From assembly GCA_030671085.1 (NCBI GenBank), contig DAOVAI010000002.1, forward strand, positions 1 through 59,118: a DNA stretch of 59,118 nt. Reading direction: 5' to 3'. A model generated the notes under the pieces. The model was not told the DNA's origin and did not search any database. It saw nothing but the letters and a program-made list of their open reading frames with translations. Position numbers and translations under genes: made by a program. Source of the stretch: Pseudomonadota bacterium (GTDB lineage Bacteria; Desulfobacterota; Desulfobulbia; Desulfobulbales; Desulfocapsaceae). Positions 38,836-49,900 of the stretch are shown here, one piece after another (positions within the stretch are counted from its first letter, which is position 1; every line of letters starts with the position of its first letter).

Positions 38836-39654
38836 ATGTGGCATTCGAAGGATGTTTATTACCTGTCAGGAAGTACAGGTATACTGGCTGAAGACCTTGG
38901 CAAGGCATTGCTTTGTCAGTTTCCGGAAATCAGTTTCAATGAGGAAAAGATTCCCTTCATTCGCACCGAGGAAGATGCGTGCAAGGCCTTAAAGTATATC
39001 CTTTCCAGATCAGCGGCCCGCTACCCCCTTGTGTTTTCCACCATCATGAACAAATACCTCATCGAGATCCTTGATTCTCCAGAGGTGGAATTTTTCAACA
39101 TCTGCGACAGTTACCTGGAGCGACTGCAAACCATCCTTGAAGCCGAACCCTTGAGGGAATCAGGATTTTCACGGCATCTGGACGACACCACCATGGCCAA
39201 ACGGGTCAGTGCCATCCAGTACTGTATTTCCCATGATGACGGCACCCGACTCAAGGACTATGACGAGGCCGAAGTTATTCTCCTGGGAGTCTCTCGTTCC
39301 GGCAAGACACCTATTTCAGTTTACCTGGCCACCCAGATGGGCATCAAGGCCGCAAACTACCCCCTTGTTGCCGACGATCTCGACGCCTATCGCCTACCGC
39401 CGGCCATCATTCGCAATAAGGCCCGGGCCATCGGCCTGTCCACCTCTCCGGAAAATCTCCACTTTATCCGGGAAAAACGATACAAGGGAAGTAGTTATGC
39501 CCAGTTGAGCACCTGTACCAACGAACTCAGACAGGCCAATCAGATCTTCCTCAACCACAATATACCAATCATAGCCTCAGACGGTAGCTCCATTGAAGAA
39601 ACCGCAACCCAGGTGGCCCAGCAAATGTCGCTGAAACGGCTGCCGCGCCTGTAA
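38836..39654 (+). CDS. ppsR: Pyruvate, water dikinase regulatory protein (PSRP, DUF299 family)
   Basis: 272 aa; DVYYLSGSTGILAEDLGKALL, VEFFNICDSYL, SAIQYCISHDDGTRLKDYDEAEVILLGVSRSGKTPISVYLA. Confidence 0.9.
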   Translation: MWHSKDVYYLSGSTGILAEDLGKALLCQFPEISFNEEKIPFIRTEEDACKALKYILSRSAARYPLVFSTIMNKYLIEILDSPEVEFFNICDSYLERLQTILEAEPLRESGFSRHLDDTTMAKRVSAIQYCISHDDGTRLKDYDEAEVILLGVSRSGKTPISVYLATQMGIKAANYPLVADDLDAYRLPPAIIRNKARAIGLSTSPENLHFIREKRYKGSSYAQLSTCTNELRQANQIFLNHNIPIIASDGSSIEETATQVAQQMSLKRLPRL

Positions 39655-39674
39655 TTCACGACAAAGGAAAGTTC

Positions 39675-39902
39675 ATGCAATTGATTGACAATATCCCTCT
39701 CTCTATTCTGATCATATTGACCATTCTTCTAGGTCTCGCCCCATTTGTACCTGAACCGCATATCGTGGAAAAACTCCGCATGCTGAGCCAGGGAACTCTG
39801 CGTAAACCCATTGACATCTTTGATCTCTTTTACCACGCAGCCCCCTTTATCCTGCTCATCATCAAACTGATTCGTCTAAAAAGCGCAGGATCACCCCAAT
39901 GA
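39675..39902 (+). CDS. Small membrane protein (75 aa)
   Basis: Two hydrophobic segments; 4-nt overlap with the downstream ychJ-like start (39899). Confidence 0.65.
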   Translation: MQLIDNIPLSILIILTILLGLAPFVPEPHIVEKLRMLSQGTLRKPIDIFDLFYHAAPFILLIIKLIRLKSAGSPQ

Positions 39903-40384
39903 ATATCGAGAACAACTGTCCCTGCGGCAGTAACAAACCCTTTGCTGCCTGTTGCGCCCCGATTTTAGACGATCAGAGCAAGGCAGAAACAGCCGAACAG
40001 CTTATGCGTTCCCGCTACTGCGGATATACCCTGGCGAGGAATGAATATCTCATGGAGAGCTGGGCGCAAGAGACACGACCTGCGGAACTGGACGTGGAAG
40101 ACGATAGCATCCAGTGGCTGGGGCTTGAGGTGGAAGAATGCGCAAAAGGAGGGAGAGAAGACAAGGAAGGAACAGTGACCTTCACTGCCAGCTTTCTCAG
40201 CTCCGACCACCTCTGCAAGCTGCATGAGAAAAGCAGGTTTGTCAGGCACGACAATCTCTGGTACTACCTGGATGGAGAGACTGAAGCCACAACTGCAAAA
40301 GTCGGGAGAAACGAGCCCTGCCCCTGCGGCTCGGGAAGAAAGTACAAGAGATGTTGTTTAGGGAGACCCAAGACTGCAGGCTGA
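39899..40384 (+). CDS. YchJ-family (UPF0225) protein with SEC-C motifs at both ends
   Basis: [58 protein letters not shown]. Confidence 0.9.
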   Translation: MNIENNCPCGSNKPFAACCAPILDDQSKAETAEQLMRSRYCGYTLARNEYLMESWAQETRPAELDVEDDSIQWLGLEVEECAKGGREDKEGTVTFTASFLSSDHLCKLHEKSRFVRHDNLWYYLDGETEATTAKVGRNEPCPCGSGRKYKRCCLGRPKTAG

Positions 40385-40439
40385 AGGGTGTAAGCAAAGA
40401 GCAGAAAACTTCCCCTTCAGCCTCTCTGCTCTATGCCAT

Positions 40440-41189
40440 CTATTCCGGAATAGACACCATAGAGGCAAATTTCGGCTCATGAAGGGGCAGGAGGATATCC
40501 GCCTCCTTCTTGATCCGCAGCATGATATCATAGGCCTCATTGACATTGACATGGGTCCCCGGCGGAATTACCTCCATCTCCATGGCTGTGACCTGCTTGG
40601 GGGGAAAGAAATTTTCCAGCAGGCAGCAGAAACCGGTGATAATGGCCGTGCCTTTCCTGGTCTCCACTGCCACGGAAAGCCCTCCTGCCGTGTGGGCAGG
40701 GGTGTGGAGAACACGAATACCGGGAACAATCTCGGCGTCACCGGTCACTGTCCGAATCTGGTTATTTTCGCTGATCTCGTAGATAAAATCTTCCAGATAA
40801 CGAAAGTCCAGGGGGTGAGGATCACGAATATGGGCCAGTTCCTTTTCATGGACATAAAAAACAGCGTTGGTGCACTTGTAGTCATTCTCACAATGATCGT
40901 TATGCAGATGGGTGTGGATCACGATATCAATATCATCTGGCTTGAGCCCCCACTGAGCCAATCCCTCTTCAAAGGTTACCACCTTGCCGCCGATGGCCTG
41001 TTCCCGATCCTCTGATTGAATTGGATGCATCTCTCCAGTATCAACAAGTATCTTTTTATCTCCGCCTTCGATATACCAACAATAAATAGGAATGGTATAA
41101 GACTTACCGTAATCATGCTGATAGGTCATCATGCCCTTATCGAAGACCTTGGTCCCCATTACCATGGGGTGGAGAGTAAAAGTTGTCAT
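40440..41189 (-). CDS. Metallo-beta-lactamase-fold hydrolase (N-acyl homoserine lactonase-like family)
   Basis: VIHTHLHNDHCEND, HTPAHTAGGLSV; GGAGG SD upstream of MTTFTLHPM at 41189. Confidence 0.85.
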   Translation of the reverse strand: MTTFTLHPMVMGTKVFDKGMMTYQHDYGKSYTIPIYCWYIEGGDKKILVDTGEMHPIQSEDREQAIGGKVVTFEEGLAQWGLKPDDIDIVIHTHLHNDHCENDYKCTNAVFYVHEKELAHIRDPHPLDFRYLEDFIYEISENNQIRTVTGDAEIVPGIRVLHTPAHTAGGLSVAVETRKGTAIITGFCCLLENFFPPKQVTAMEMEVIPPGTHVNVNEAYDIMLRIKKEADILLPLHEPKFASMVSIPE

Positions 41190-41438
41190 ACACACCTCCA
41201 GACTGGATTTTTTTTTTAAATTTCCCTATAGTTGTTGAGCTAATAGGTGTTAGCCTCCTAACCCGGCAGAGCTTGGTAAGATCCTCTACACTCCCAAAAC
41301 ATAGCTGGGTTGAACAAACTATTCGCAAATCATTAACATTTTTGAATAGATGGTTCACCAGAGGCTCTACAAGGCCAAGCATTTAAAGAATACATTAAAT
41401 ACTTTCAGAAGCAACATTTTTCCGCAGGAGTTTTTTTC

Positions 41439-42275
41439 ATGCAGGAATATTCCAAACTCGATCAGCCAGCTGTTCTCTCTTCCATCTTTTATCCGCGCAG
41501 CAGTGAACGCACCCCTCTCCCCCCCGGGGCAGCAGATGTTGAGATTGAAACGGAACCGGGAATCACCATCGGCTGCAGATTTTATATCCGTGACCCCAAA
41601 GCGCCAAACATCCTCTTTTTCCATGGTAACGGTGAAATCGCAACCGACTACGACGAGATCGGTCCGCTCTACAATGAAGCTGGTATGAACCTGCTCATGA
41701 CCGATTATCGAGGATATGGCTGGAGCAGCGGCAGGCCAACGGTTACCAACATGTTCACTGATGCCGAGGTCCTGTTCCAGGAAATCAAAAACTGGCTCAG
41801 CTATTCCAATCACACGGGTCCCCTCTTTTTCATGGGCCGTTCTCTGGGATCGGCCCCTGCCATAGACCTTGCAACCCGGCATGCAGATGCGATCAAGGGA
41901 TTGATCCTGGAAAGTGCTATTGCCGACACCCTGCCCCTGGCTCGTACCCTGGGTATAGATCCAGAGAGAATGAGAATCACGGAAGAGGATGGATTCAACA
42001 ACCTGAAAAAGATCGAGTCGATCAAAACGGCTACCTTTATCCTTCATGGTGCACGGGATGAATTGATTCCTGCTGACCAGGCGGAAAAGCTGCAGTCATA
42101 CAGCGGAGCAAAGTCCAAGGAGTTTGTGGTGATTCCCGGTGCTGAACATAACACCATGATAACCATTGGCGGCAAACTCTATTTCCAGACCATAAAACAG
42201 TTCATCGACAAGGTTACCGGTGTCACCAACTGGCGAAGACGCCGTAAAAAAACTTCCCTGCGGACAGGAGAATAA
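41439..42275 (+). CDS. Alpha/beta hydrolase
   Basis: NILFFHGNGEIATDYDEIGPLYNEAGMNLLMTDYRGYGWSSG, MGRSLGSAPAIDLA, ILHGARDELIP, GAEHNTM. Confidence 0.88.
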   Translation: MQEYSKLDQPAVLSSIFYPRSSERTPLPPGAADVEIETEPGITIGCRFYIRDPKAPNILFFHGNGEIATDYDEIGPLYNEAGMNLLMTDYRGYGWSSGRPTVTNMFTDAEVLFQEIKNWLSYSNHTGPLFFMGRSLGSAPAIDLATRHADAIKGLILESAIADTLPLARTLGIDPERMRITEEDGFNNLKKIESIKTATFILHGARDELIPADQAEKLQSYSGAKSKEFVVIPGAEHNTMITIGGKLYFQTIKQFIDKVTGVTNWRRRRKKTSLRTGE

Positions 42276-42278
42276 ATC

Positions 42279-43085
42279 ATGCAGAAAATCAGTCCCCTCT
42301 TTCGTCATTTCATACTCCTGCTTGCACTCTCACTTCCCCTGTTGCTGTCAGCCTGTACAGCTTCCGATGAGTTCTCCCGTACCGCAAAAATCGGTCCTGA
42401 TCCCTCTCTCCTGCGGGTAGGTGTCTCTGCCAACGCCCCTCCTCTTATCTACAAGAAAAATGGAAAGATCACTGGCTTGGAGGCGCAGCTGGCACGTAAT
42501 CTGGGAAGGTTTATGGGAAAAAAGATAAAATTTGTCGAACTCAAATGGGAAAATCAGATTGATGCCCTGGAAAACAATGAAATCGATATCATCATGTCCG
42601 GGATGTCTATCACCACTGCCAGACAATACCGTATCGCCTTCAGCGACCCCTATCTTCGTGCCGGCCAGATTATGCTGGTCCGACTCAGGGACAAGGCCCT
42701 TTTTTCCACTGGTATCTACAGCCTGATGAACTCCAATTACATCATCGGAACAGTCAAGAACACCACCGGCGACCTCTTTATTACCCAAACCATTAACGGG
42801 GCAAAAATAAAGTCCTTCACCAAGTCTTCTGATGCGGTCCAGGCACTCATCAATAAGAAGATTGATGCTTTTGTTTACGATGCGCCCATGGTCTGCCACT
42901 ATGCAGCAATTAATGAAAATGCAAAACTGGCACCTATTCTCACCCTGGCTACAGAGGAATATCTGGCTTGGGGAATCCGTAAGGAAGACAGGCAACTCCA
43001 GACACAGGCAAATGAGTTCCTCCAAGAGCTGAAAAACAGGCAGGAATTACAACGAAAAATCCGCACCTGGATTCCTTATATGTAA
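42279..43085 (+). CDS. Extracellular solute-binding (SBP family 3) lipoprotein
   Basis: Lipobox LLLSACTAS; LRVGVSANAPPLIYKKNGKITGLEAQLARNLGRFMGKKIKFVEL, DIIMSGMSITTARQYRIAFSDPYLRAGQIML. Confidence 0.88.
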   Translation: MQKISPLFRHFILLLALSLPLLLSACTASDEFSRTAKIGPDPSLLRVGVSANAPPLIYKKNGKITGLEAQLARNLGRFMGKKIKFVELKWENQIDALENNEIDIIMSGMSITTARQYRIAFSDPYLRAGQIMLVRLRDKALFSTGIYSLMNSNYIIGTVKNTTGDLFITQTINGAKIKSFTKSSDAVQALINKKIDAFVYDAPMVCHYAAINENAKLAPILTLATEEYLAWGIRKEDRQLQTQANEFLQELKNRQELQRKIRTWIPYM

Positions 43086-43097
43086 GGGGCTAGACAA

Positions 43098-43604
43098 ATG
43101 ACTGCAGCATCACAAAAACGACAGGACTATCTCAGCTGGGACGAATATTTCATGGCTGTCGCCCTGCTCTCTGCCGAGCGCAGCAAAGACCCCAACACCC
43201 AGGTGGGAGCCTGTGTTGCCAATAGTGACAATAAAATCGTGGGAGTGGGATATAACGGTTTTCCCTGGGGATGCTCCGATGACGAACTCCCCTGGGCCCG
43301 TGAAGGCGATCTCCTTGACATCAAGTACCCGTATGTCTGTCATGCGGAACTCAATGCGGTACTCAACTCCATCTCCTATAACCTGAAGGGATGCAGAATC
43401 TACGTGGGGCTTTTTCCCTGTAATGAGTGCACCAAAGTGATCATCCAGTCAGGGATTAGAGAAATTATTTATATGTCGGATAAGTATGCGGAGAGTAATT
43501 CGGTAAAGGCATCCAAGCGTATGCTGGATCTAGCAAAGACCAGCTATCGGCAGTTTCAAGTGAGGGCCAAGGAAGTGACCCTGAAACTCTTTCCCGAGGA
43601 GTAA
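43098..43604 (+). CDS. dCMP deaminase family protein
   Basis: [72 protein letters not shown]. Confidence 0.92.
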   Translation: MTAASQKRQDYLSWDEYFMAVALLSAERSKDPNTQVGACVANSDNKIVGVGYNGFPWGCSDDELPWAREGDLLDIKYPYVCHAELNAVLNSISYNLKGCRIYVGLFPCNECTKVIIQSGIREIIYMSDKYAESNSVKASKRMLDLAKTSYRQFQVRAKEVTLKLFPEE

Positions 43605-43643
43605 TGCTGGAGCAGGAAACTCTCGGGAAAAGGAGCTGAAGAT

Positions 43644-44633
43644 TCAGTGCTCGTATCCCTGGAAGGATATCTCTTCTTCTCTTGAGTCTTTCTGCAGAAA
43701 GACTCCCTGACCGTGCCGGACTGCCCCTATCTGAAAAACGTGCCTTCCCTTTTCCTCCATGAGCCGGAGCAGCTCTCTTTCACATCCCATGCGTACGGTG
43801 AAAACCAACTGGTAATCTTCTCCGCTGCGCAGAATAAGATCTTCTACATTCAACCCTAACACCTCCGCAGCCGAGGAGAGCTCAGGGAGAAAAGGCAGTT
43901 GATCAACCTGGATCAGGGCCCCGGTTCCAGAGGCCTGGCAGATATGGGCAAGATCTGTGGCAATGCCGTCGGAAATGTCCTGCATGGCTGTCACCAAGCC
44001 ACTCTCTGCAAGCTCCATTCCAAGGTCTATGCAGGGAAGCGGATCCAGATGGGCATCCAGTAGGGGCTGCCACCTGGACAGATCAAGCGATCCGGGATTC
44101 CTTTTCTCGACAGCAAGGAGTTCTAGGCCGCCACCGGCAGAACCGAGAGCTCCTGAAACCCAAACAGTGTCACCCACTGAGGCACCGGAACGATAGATGG
44201 CACCGTTGCCCACAGGTTCACCAAGGACCGTGACCGTCAAGACCAGTCCTTTGCCCTGCACAGTATCACCGCCAATCAGCCGACAGTCAAATTGTTGAAG
44301 CATCTCCAGGACTCCGTCCAGCCACCTACTGATCCATTCCACGTCAAGGTCCTCGGGCAGACAGAGCGACAAGAGGACAAATCGCGGCCTTCCACCCATG
44401 GCTGCGATATCGCTGAGATTCACAGCCAGGGATTTCCGGCCGAGCAGCTCTGGCAGGTGCCAACTCCGGTCAAAATGGATGGAATCGACCAGGGTATCTG
44501 TACTGATCAACCAGGAACCCGAAGCAGTCACCTCACAGCAGTCATCACCAATGCCCTTGACCAGGCCATCAGCAGAACCATTGCATGCCTGACGAATTTT
44601 ATGAATAAGTTCCCGTTCAGACCAGCAAGTCAT
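43644..44633 (-). CDS. thiL: Thiamine-monophosphate kinase
   Basis: GIGDDCCEV, LISTDTLVDSIHF, LGRKSLAVNLSDIAAMGGRP, GGDTVQGKGLVLTVTVLGE, QDISDGIATDLAHIC. Confidence 0.93.
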   Translation of the reverse strand: MTCWSERELIHKIRQACNGSADGLVKGIGDDCCEVTASGSWLISTDTLVDSIHFDRSWHLPELLGRKSLAVNLSDIAAMGGRPRFVLLSLCLPEDLDVEWISRWLDGVLEMLQQFDCRLIGGDTVQGKGLVLTVTVLGEPVGNGAIYRSGASVGDTVWVSGALGSAGGGLELLAVEKRNPGSLDLSRWQPLLDAHLDPLPCIDLGMELAESGLVTAMQDISDGIATDLAHICQASGTGALIQVDQLPFLPELSSAAEVLGLNVEDLILRSGEDYQLVFTVRMGCERELLRLMEEKGRHVFQIGAVRHGQGVFLQKDSREEEISFQGYEH

Positions 44634-45010
44634 TACTTCACCCGCTTGAGAAAGGAATCCTTTTTTTTGGACTTCTCCTGGATTGCCTGCCTATCTTGGG
44701 GTGGTTTACTGGCACTGGGGGCAAAGTCCACAGCCTTTACAAAACGCTCTTCTCCGCCCATGGTAAAAACCTCCATACCAGTCATCTGCGCAGTTCGCAA
44801 AGTCCAGGTGATTTTCTGAGGAGGTACCGAAAGAAAGGTGAGAGCGATATTCCACCATTCGGCCTTGCGTGTGGTATCACGGCTGATATCGGTTACCAGG
44901 GCATAAATTAGCATCTGAGGCTCTTTGGAGGCTATCAAAACGATATCTCCGATGTCGGTAGTGTCCTTGAAAGGTACAATCTGTCGCAATTCGGATACGA
45001 GTTTTTCCAT
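44633..45010 (-). CDS. Hypothetical protein upstream of and overlapping thiL
   Basis: 125 aa; TAATG overlap with thiL start. Confidence 0.65.
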   Translation of the reverse strand: MEKLVSELRQIVPFKDTTDIGDIVLIASKEPQMLIYALVTDISRDTTRKAEWWNIALTFLSVPPQKITWTLRTAQMTGMEVFTMGGEERFVKAVDFAPSASKPPQDRQAIQEKSKKKDSFLKRVK

Positions 45011-45031
45011 GCATGGCTCCGGTAAAAAAAC

Positions 45032-46792
45032 TTACTGAATTACACTGGTTGTCGATTCCAGCATAATCGTGTCGTTTCCAATGATACTCCGTGACCCCAG
45101 CTTTGAGTACATGGCAAAGCCATCGAGCAGGGGCAGGATAATCTGCTCAAGCAGAACATGTGATGTGCGTGCGGCTTCAGGGCCTTGAAGTATTGCCATC
45201 GAACTAGCCCAGGAAGCCAGATCTTTCAAGACATCTGCCAGACCGGCAATATCGATATAGGCTGCCGAATTATTCTCTGAAAGGAGGCCACTCCCAATTC
45301 GCTGTATGTCATGATTTTCAAGAAAACTTTTTTTGGGGTCATTTTTCAAGTCAACAATCTGTTTGATGACGTCGATAGAGTTGGAGAGAAGAAGATATTC
45401 CCCCTGAACAGTGAATGCCGGCTGTAACCCACCCTGTGGAGCAAGCCCCCAGTAGGTAATGGTCTCATCACCATATTTTTTCTTGCTGATGGGGATCTCC
45501 GCTGCGTCAAGGAGATTTTCAAAAATGGGAATGAATGATTCAGGTTCTTTGAGCTGGACCACAAGGGCTGCCTTGGGCAAAGGGATGCCATTGGCGTCGA
45601 TATCTCTAATCAGAAAGGCAAACTCTTTTCCAACCATGGCCAGGAGAGCTTCGAGTTCAGCTCCAGTGGCCTCTCTCACCTCCTGACGCAGCACATTGAG
45701 ATCACCTGACTGATCCAGTAATCGGGGTGAATAGATATCCCAGATAAGGGGCAGGTTGAAGGTGTTGGTCCAATAGTAAAAAAGCACATCTGCCGGGACC
45801 ATTGTCAGAGTATTATTGGGCGTAGGTTTTACCGCACAGAATTCTGCCACCTTCGAATCGAGTTCCTGGGCATCAAAAATAATCACAGCCTTATCATGAA
45901 TCAAACCCTCTTCCTGCCAAGCCCCGTAAGCTGCTTCCCCCCAACCCTGCCACTGATTAAGGAGAGTGAGGAGCATTTCCTGATCCTCTTTGGGAAGTTT
46001 CTCTGAAATTTTGCGCCCCTGTTCACAGAGTGCAGGCAGGGAGAGGTAGGTGAACAATTTTGCCTGCTTCAGGCTCTGTCGCAATCTCTGAAATTCCTTA
46101 TTCTGCTGGAGAGTATTCTGCTTCTCATCATAACAGTCAAGACTCTTTCGCACTAATCGCTCATCAAAACCAGCCAGCACCATTCCTTTTACCGTGACCG
46201 TGGAAAGAGTTCTTTGTTCGTCCGTTTGGTACCGAGTGATGGTGTGACTTCCATAGCGGACAGTTGTCTGTTGGATGTCTCCGGTAAAGAGAGGGGTAAG
46301 AAACTGCAAAACCTGACCATTATGGCGAGGACGGGCAATCAGCAGCAGCCTTTCTTCCAAGGCGCGGGCAGGATTTGCCGCAGAAAATGAGTTTGCTGGA
46401 AACAGGGCTACGGAGAACTCCTTGCCAAACAATTCCTGGAAGGCTGGGCTTGCCAGGAAATCACTGACCTTTTGGCGATGCGTCTCAAACTCGTGATTTT
46501 TTTCTGCAGATAAACCAAGTTCAGCAGCAGTTCCGGAGTAATCCAGGCGGGCAAGGGTCCTCCCCAGACGAGAGCGCTGAAACTCCTGATACATGAAAGA
46601 GAAATCCTGCTGCTCTGCATAAAACAGCACATTCTCGGGAAGGAATTCTGCAGCCACCACCTCTTCCTCCTGCCGAGATACCAATAACACGACAAGACCA
46701 AGACAGCAGCAGACAAAAAACAGTCCTACTCCTATTTTTTTCATATTCTTCCATCCACAAAATAGAGGTGACATGGACTGAAATTCGCTCAT
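45032..46792 (-). CDS. Uncharacterised signal-anchored protein, DUF3352-like
   Basis: 586 aa; possible start MKKIGVGLFFVCCCLGLVVLLV at 46744 (N-terminal TM); repeated pattern of protein-inactive substrate-like barrels typical of DUF3352-type proteins (weak). Confidence 0.65.
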   Translation of the reverse strand: MSEFQSMSPLFCGWKNMKKIGVGLFFVCCCLGLVVLLVSRQEEEVVAAEFLPENVLFYAEQQDFSFMYQEFQRSRLGRTLARLDYSGTAAELGLSAEKNHEFETHRQKVSDFLASPAFQELFGKEFSVALFPANSFSAANPARALEERLLLIARPRHNGQVLQFLTPLFTGDIQQTTVRYGSHTITRYQTDEQRTLSTVTVKGMVLAGFDERLVRKSLDCYDEKQNTLQQNKEFQRLRQSLKQAKLFTYLSLPALCEQGRKISEKLPKEDQEMLLTLLNQWQGWGEAAYGAWQEEGLIHDKAVIIFDAQELDSKVAEFCAVKPTPNNTLTMVPADVLFYYWTNTFNLPLIWDIYSPRLLDQSGDLNVLRQEVREATGAELEALLAMVGKEFAFLIRDIDANGIPLPKAALVVQLKEPESFIPIFENLLDAAEIPISKKKYGDETITYWGLAPQGGLQPAFTVQGEYLLLSNSIDVIKQIVDLKNDPKKSFLENHDIQRIGSGLLSENNSAAYIDIAGLADVLKDLASWASSMAILQGPEAARTSHVLLEQIILPLLDGFAMYSKLGSRSIIGNDTIMLESTTSVIQ

Positions 46793-46888
46793 GCCGGACC
46801 ATAGTTTAAAAAGCTCAACGAATCTCTTTTGCCGTAACAGGACTTAGCAAAAGAAACTTTTCCCAGGGTGTTACAAAAACAATAACGC

Positions 46889-46921
46889 AAAAAGGCCTGC
46901 TCTTAAAGAGCAGGCCTTTTT
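46889..46921 (-). terminator. Rho-independent terminator of the acidic protein gene
   Basis: AAAAAGGCCTGCTCT-TAA-AGAGCAGGCCTTTTT. Confidence 0.88.
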
Positions 46922-46942
46922 ACCAAGTAACAATTAACTTCT

Positions 46943-49900
46943 TTACCTGCGATCTGCTAATTCTTTACGCAACATGCTGATCTCATCATGAAATATTTGC
47001 CGCATCTGCGTCATTTCCTGCTGAACAAAAGTCATGAGAGCATTTTCTTTTTCAGATGTGGCAGAACTTTCAACTTCTTGAGTCTCAACTTCCTCCATGG
47101 TTATGGGGTCAGCTGTCATTTCAGCAGAGGCGTCCTTTGTTTCGTCTCCATTCCCTGCCGACTCTCTGCTGCTGATATTTCTCTGCTGTAAGAGCAATAC
47201 CTGACTGGTACACTCGAGCAGTTGCTGTTGTATCTGGTCTGTCGAAGGTGGAGCTGAAGCACTAAGTTCAAGAGCGGAAAAGACTTTCTCCAACAACTGA
47301 AAGGAAGCAGGCCGAGAAGCAGTCTCCCAAGTTTCCAAATGTTGACCGATACTGGAAAGAAGCTGCAGGAATATTTTTTCAGTATAGGTAAAATTCCGTT
47401 GATTTCTCAACACATTAATTGCATTGAACAGAGCTTGAATCCCCGCCCCATTTATTTCCCCTTGCAGACTATGGACACAGGATTGCAGCAATGCGAATTC
47501 ATCGCTGTCAGAGCCGGTAACCGCCTCTGTTGTGTCGGTATCTGGTTCAAAATCAGGAGAAACTGGTTCTTCCTCTGCAGTTTCTGCAGCAATTGCGACA
47601 ACCTCTTCAGCCTGATCTTCCTGTTCTGCTTCAGAGAACAGATCTGTTCCATCCTGCTCAAGCAGATCCTCATCTGGCTGAGAACCAGGCAGATCGGGTG
47701 AGTATTCGTCATACTCACCTTCCTCTTGCAATAAGGTCTCCTCTGATAATGCTTCCGTCTTATCAGTTGATTCCGCACTTTCTTCTGAAAAAAGATCCTG
47801 TTCTTCCTCATCTGTTTCTTGAGAAATCACAGCAGCAACAACTTGTGACGATCCAGGTAATTCTGGGGCATAGTCTTCAAAGAGTTGTTCGTCCTCTTCA
47901 TCATCTAGGGCAGAAACCGGTTCTTCCTCAACGACCTCAACAAATTCGACAGTCTCTTCTTCCGCAGTTATGTTGCTAGAGCTCAGAACATCAGAGTCTT
48001 CACCGGGGAGAGGATCGACTTCAACATCATCATCCACGGCCTCAAACACCACTTCCTCACTTTCCTGCAGGTCTGAAGAGACAGGGGCCTGGTCTGTTAC
48101 AAACTCTTCTCCTGGGACAATGAATTCTATGATATCATCGTCCCCGCTTTCCTCTTCACTCACAGACTCAATTGCTTCGTCAGAAACTTCTTCCCCTGGA
48201 ACAGTAAATTGAATCTCCTCTCCCGTTGACACCTCCTCTGCAAAATCAACAGGGCGAGGTTCTGTTTCGTCAATCAAACCTTCCTCAGCCGCTTGCTCAT
48301 CAGTCTCATCTGCAATCGGAGCAGTAACTTCATCCTCATCCAGGAAGGACAAGCTTTGGGAGACTTCTTCTGCTATCTCCTCATCCTCGGCTGCAGGATG
48401 CTCACCAATCTCTTCATGGGCTGGCGCAGGTACTTCCTCATCAAGGAATGACAGCTCTTCAGAGACGTCTTCTTCCGTCACAACATCCTCAGCTGCAGGA
48501 TATTCATCGGTCTCTTCAAGAGCTAGTGCTGGTTCTTCATCCAGAAAGGACAACCCCTCAGAGACCTCTTCTTCCGTCACAACATCCGCAGCTGCAGGAT
48601 GCTCATCAATCTCTTCATGGGCTGGAGCAGGTACTTCCTCATCAAGAAAGGACAGCTCTTCAGAGACCTCTTCTGCCGTCACAACATCCTCAGCTGCAGG
48701 ATATTCATCGGTCTCTTCAAGAGCTAGTGCTGGTTCTTCATCCAGAAAGGACAACCCTTCAGATACTTCCTCTTCTGTCTCTACATCCGCAGCTGCAGGA
48801 TATTCATCGGTCTCTTCAAGGGCTGGCGCTGGTTCTTCATCCAGGAAAGACAGCTCTTCAGAGACGTCTTCTGCCGTCACAACATCCTCGGCTAAAGGAT
48901 GCTCATCGCTCTCTTCAAGAGCTGGCGCCGGTACTTCCTCATCAAGAAAGGAGAGTTCTTCAGAGACGTCTTCTGCCACAAAGAGAGTCTGCCCCTCATC
49001 CTCATAAACATCACTTACCGCGGCAACAACACTCTCGTCATCAACAGATTCTTCTGTACTCTCCTTCTCTTCTTTCGAGCTCCACTCTTCAGAGGAAGAT
49101 TCAATTTCATCACTAAAAAAGGATTCGAGCCTATCCTCCAAATCGCCAGAATCGGTCTCTCCAAATTCTGCAGCAGTATGCTCTTCATCCAAACCGAGTT
49201 CTTCATCACTGCCCAACAAAGCAGGTGCCAGCGCCCCTTCTTGCAATGGAAGAGCTTCCTCTTCTGAATCGTCATCCGCCTCAGTTTCAACCTCAACCCC
49301 CTGAAGAACATCCTCTGCTGGTTCTTCAGGTTCCAGACCTGCATCCTCCTTTGATCCAGCTAACTCATCGGCTAAGCTGTCTACGCTGAAACTGCTTTCC
49401 TGTTTCACATCAGCCAAAGCCGGGGCAATAGTGCCATCTGTGTAGGGCAAGGCCTCTTCATCAGAATCATCGTCGGCCTCAGTTTCGACATCTATCCCTG
49501 CAAGAGCACTCTCCTCTGAGGCAGCAGACTCTTGCTGTTCCTCAAACTCATCACCAAAAACAGAAGACAGGCGAGCTTCCACATCAGAGGCTACTTTTAA
49601 GCTGTTATCATCTTGAACTGTTGTCTCACCACTCTCATCACCAGAAAAAGCGGGAACAGGGCTTTCTGCAGCAGGTGATAGCTCACCCCGCTCACTATCA
49701 GCCTTTGCATCACTTATACCTGCAGGAGTGGCAGATTTTTCTCCAGAGATCTCTGCCTTAAAAGCATTAAACTTCTCAACTTCAGCAAGAAGGATCTCTT
49801 TTTCCTCTTCTCCTGAAATTTCAGTAAGACTTATCTTTTCCAGAGTACTATAAAACGAGTGAAGAAGGGTAAAGGCATTGGAGTTGGACTGGCTCCCCTT

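Noticed and set aside
48290-48975. Regularly spaced repeats that could suggest a CRISPR array
   Set aside because: Unit length is about 100 bp, in frame, encodes LSFLDEE protein repeats in a long ORF, and has no spacer/repeat architecture.
48448-49116. 222-aa plus-strand repeat ORF (LLPSQHPQLQDIHRSLQEL...)
   Set aside because: Shadow ORF opposite the acidic repeat protein; its periodicity mirrors the minus-strand repeats.
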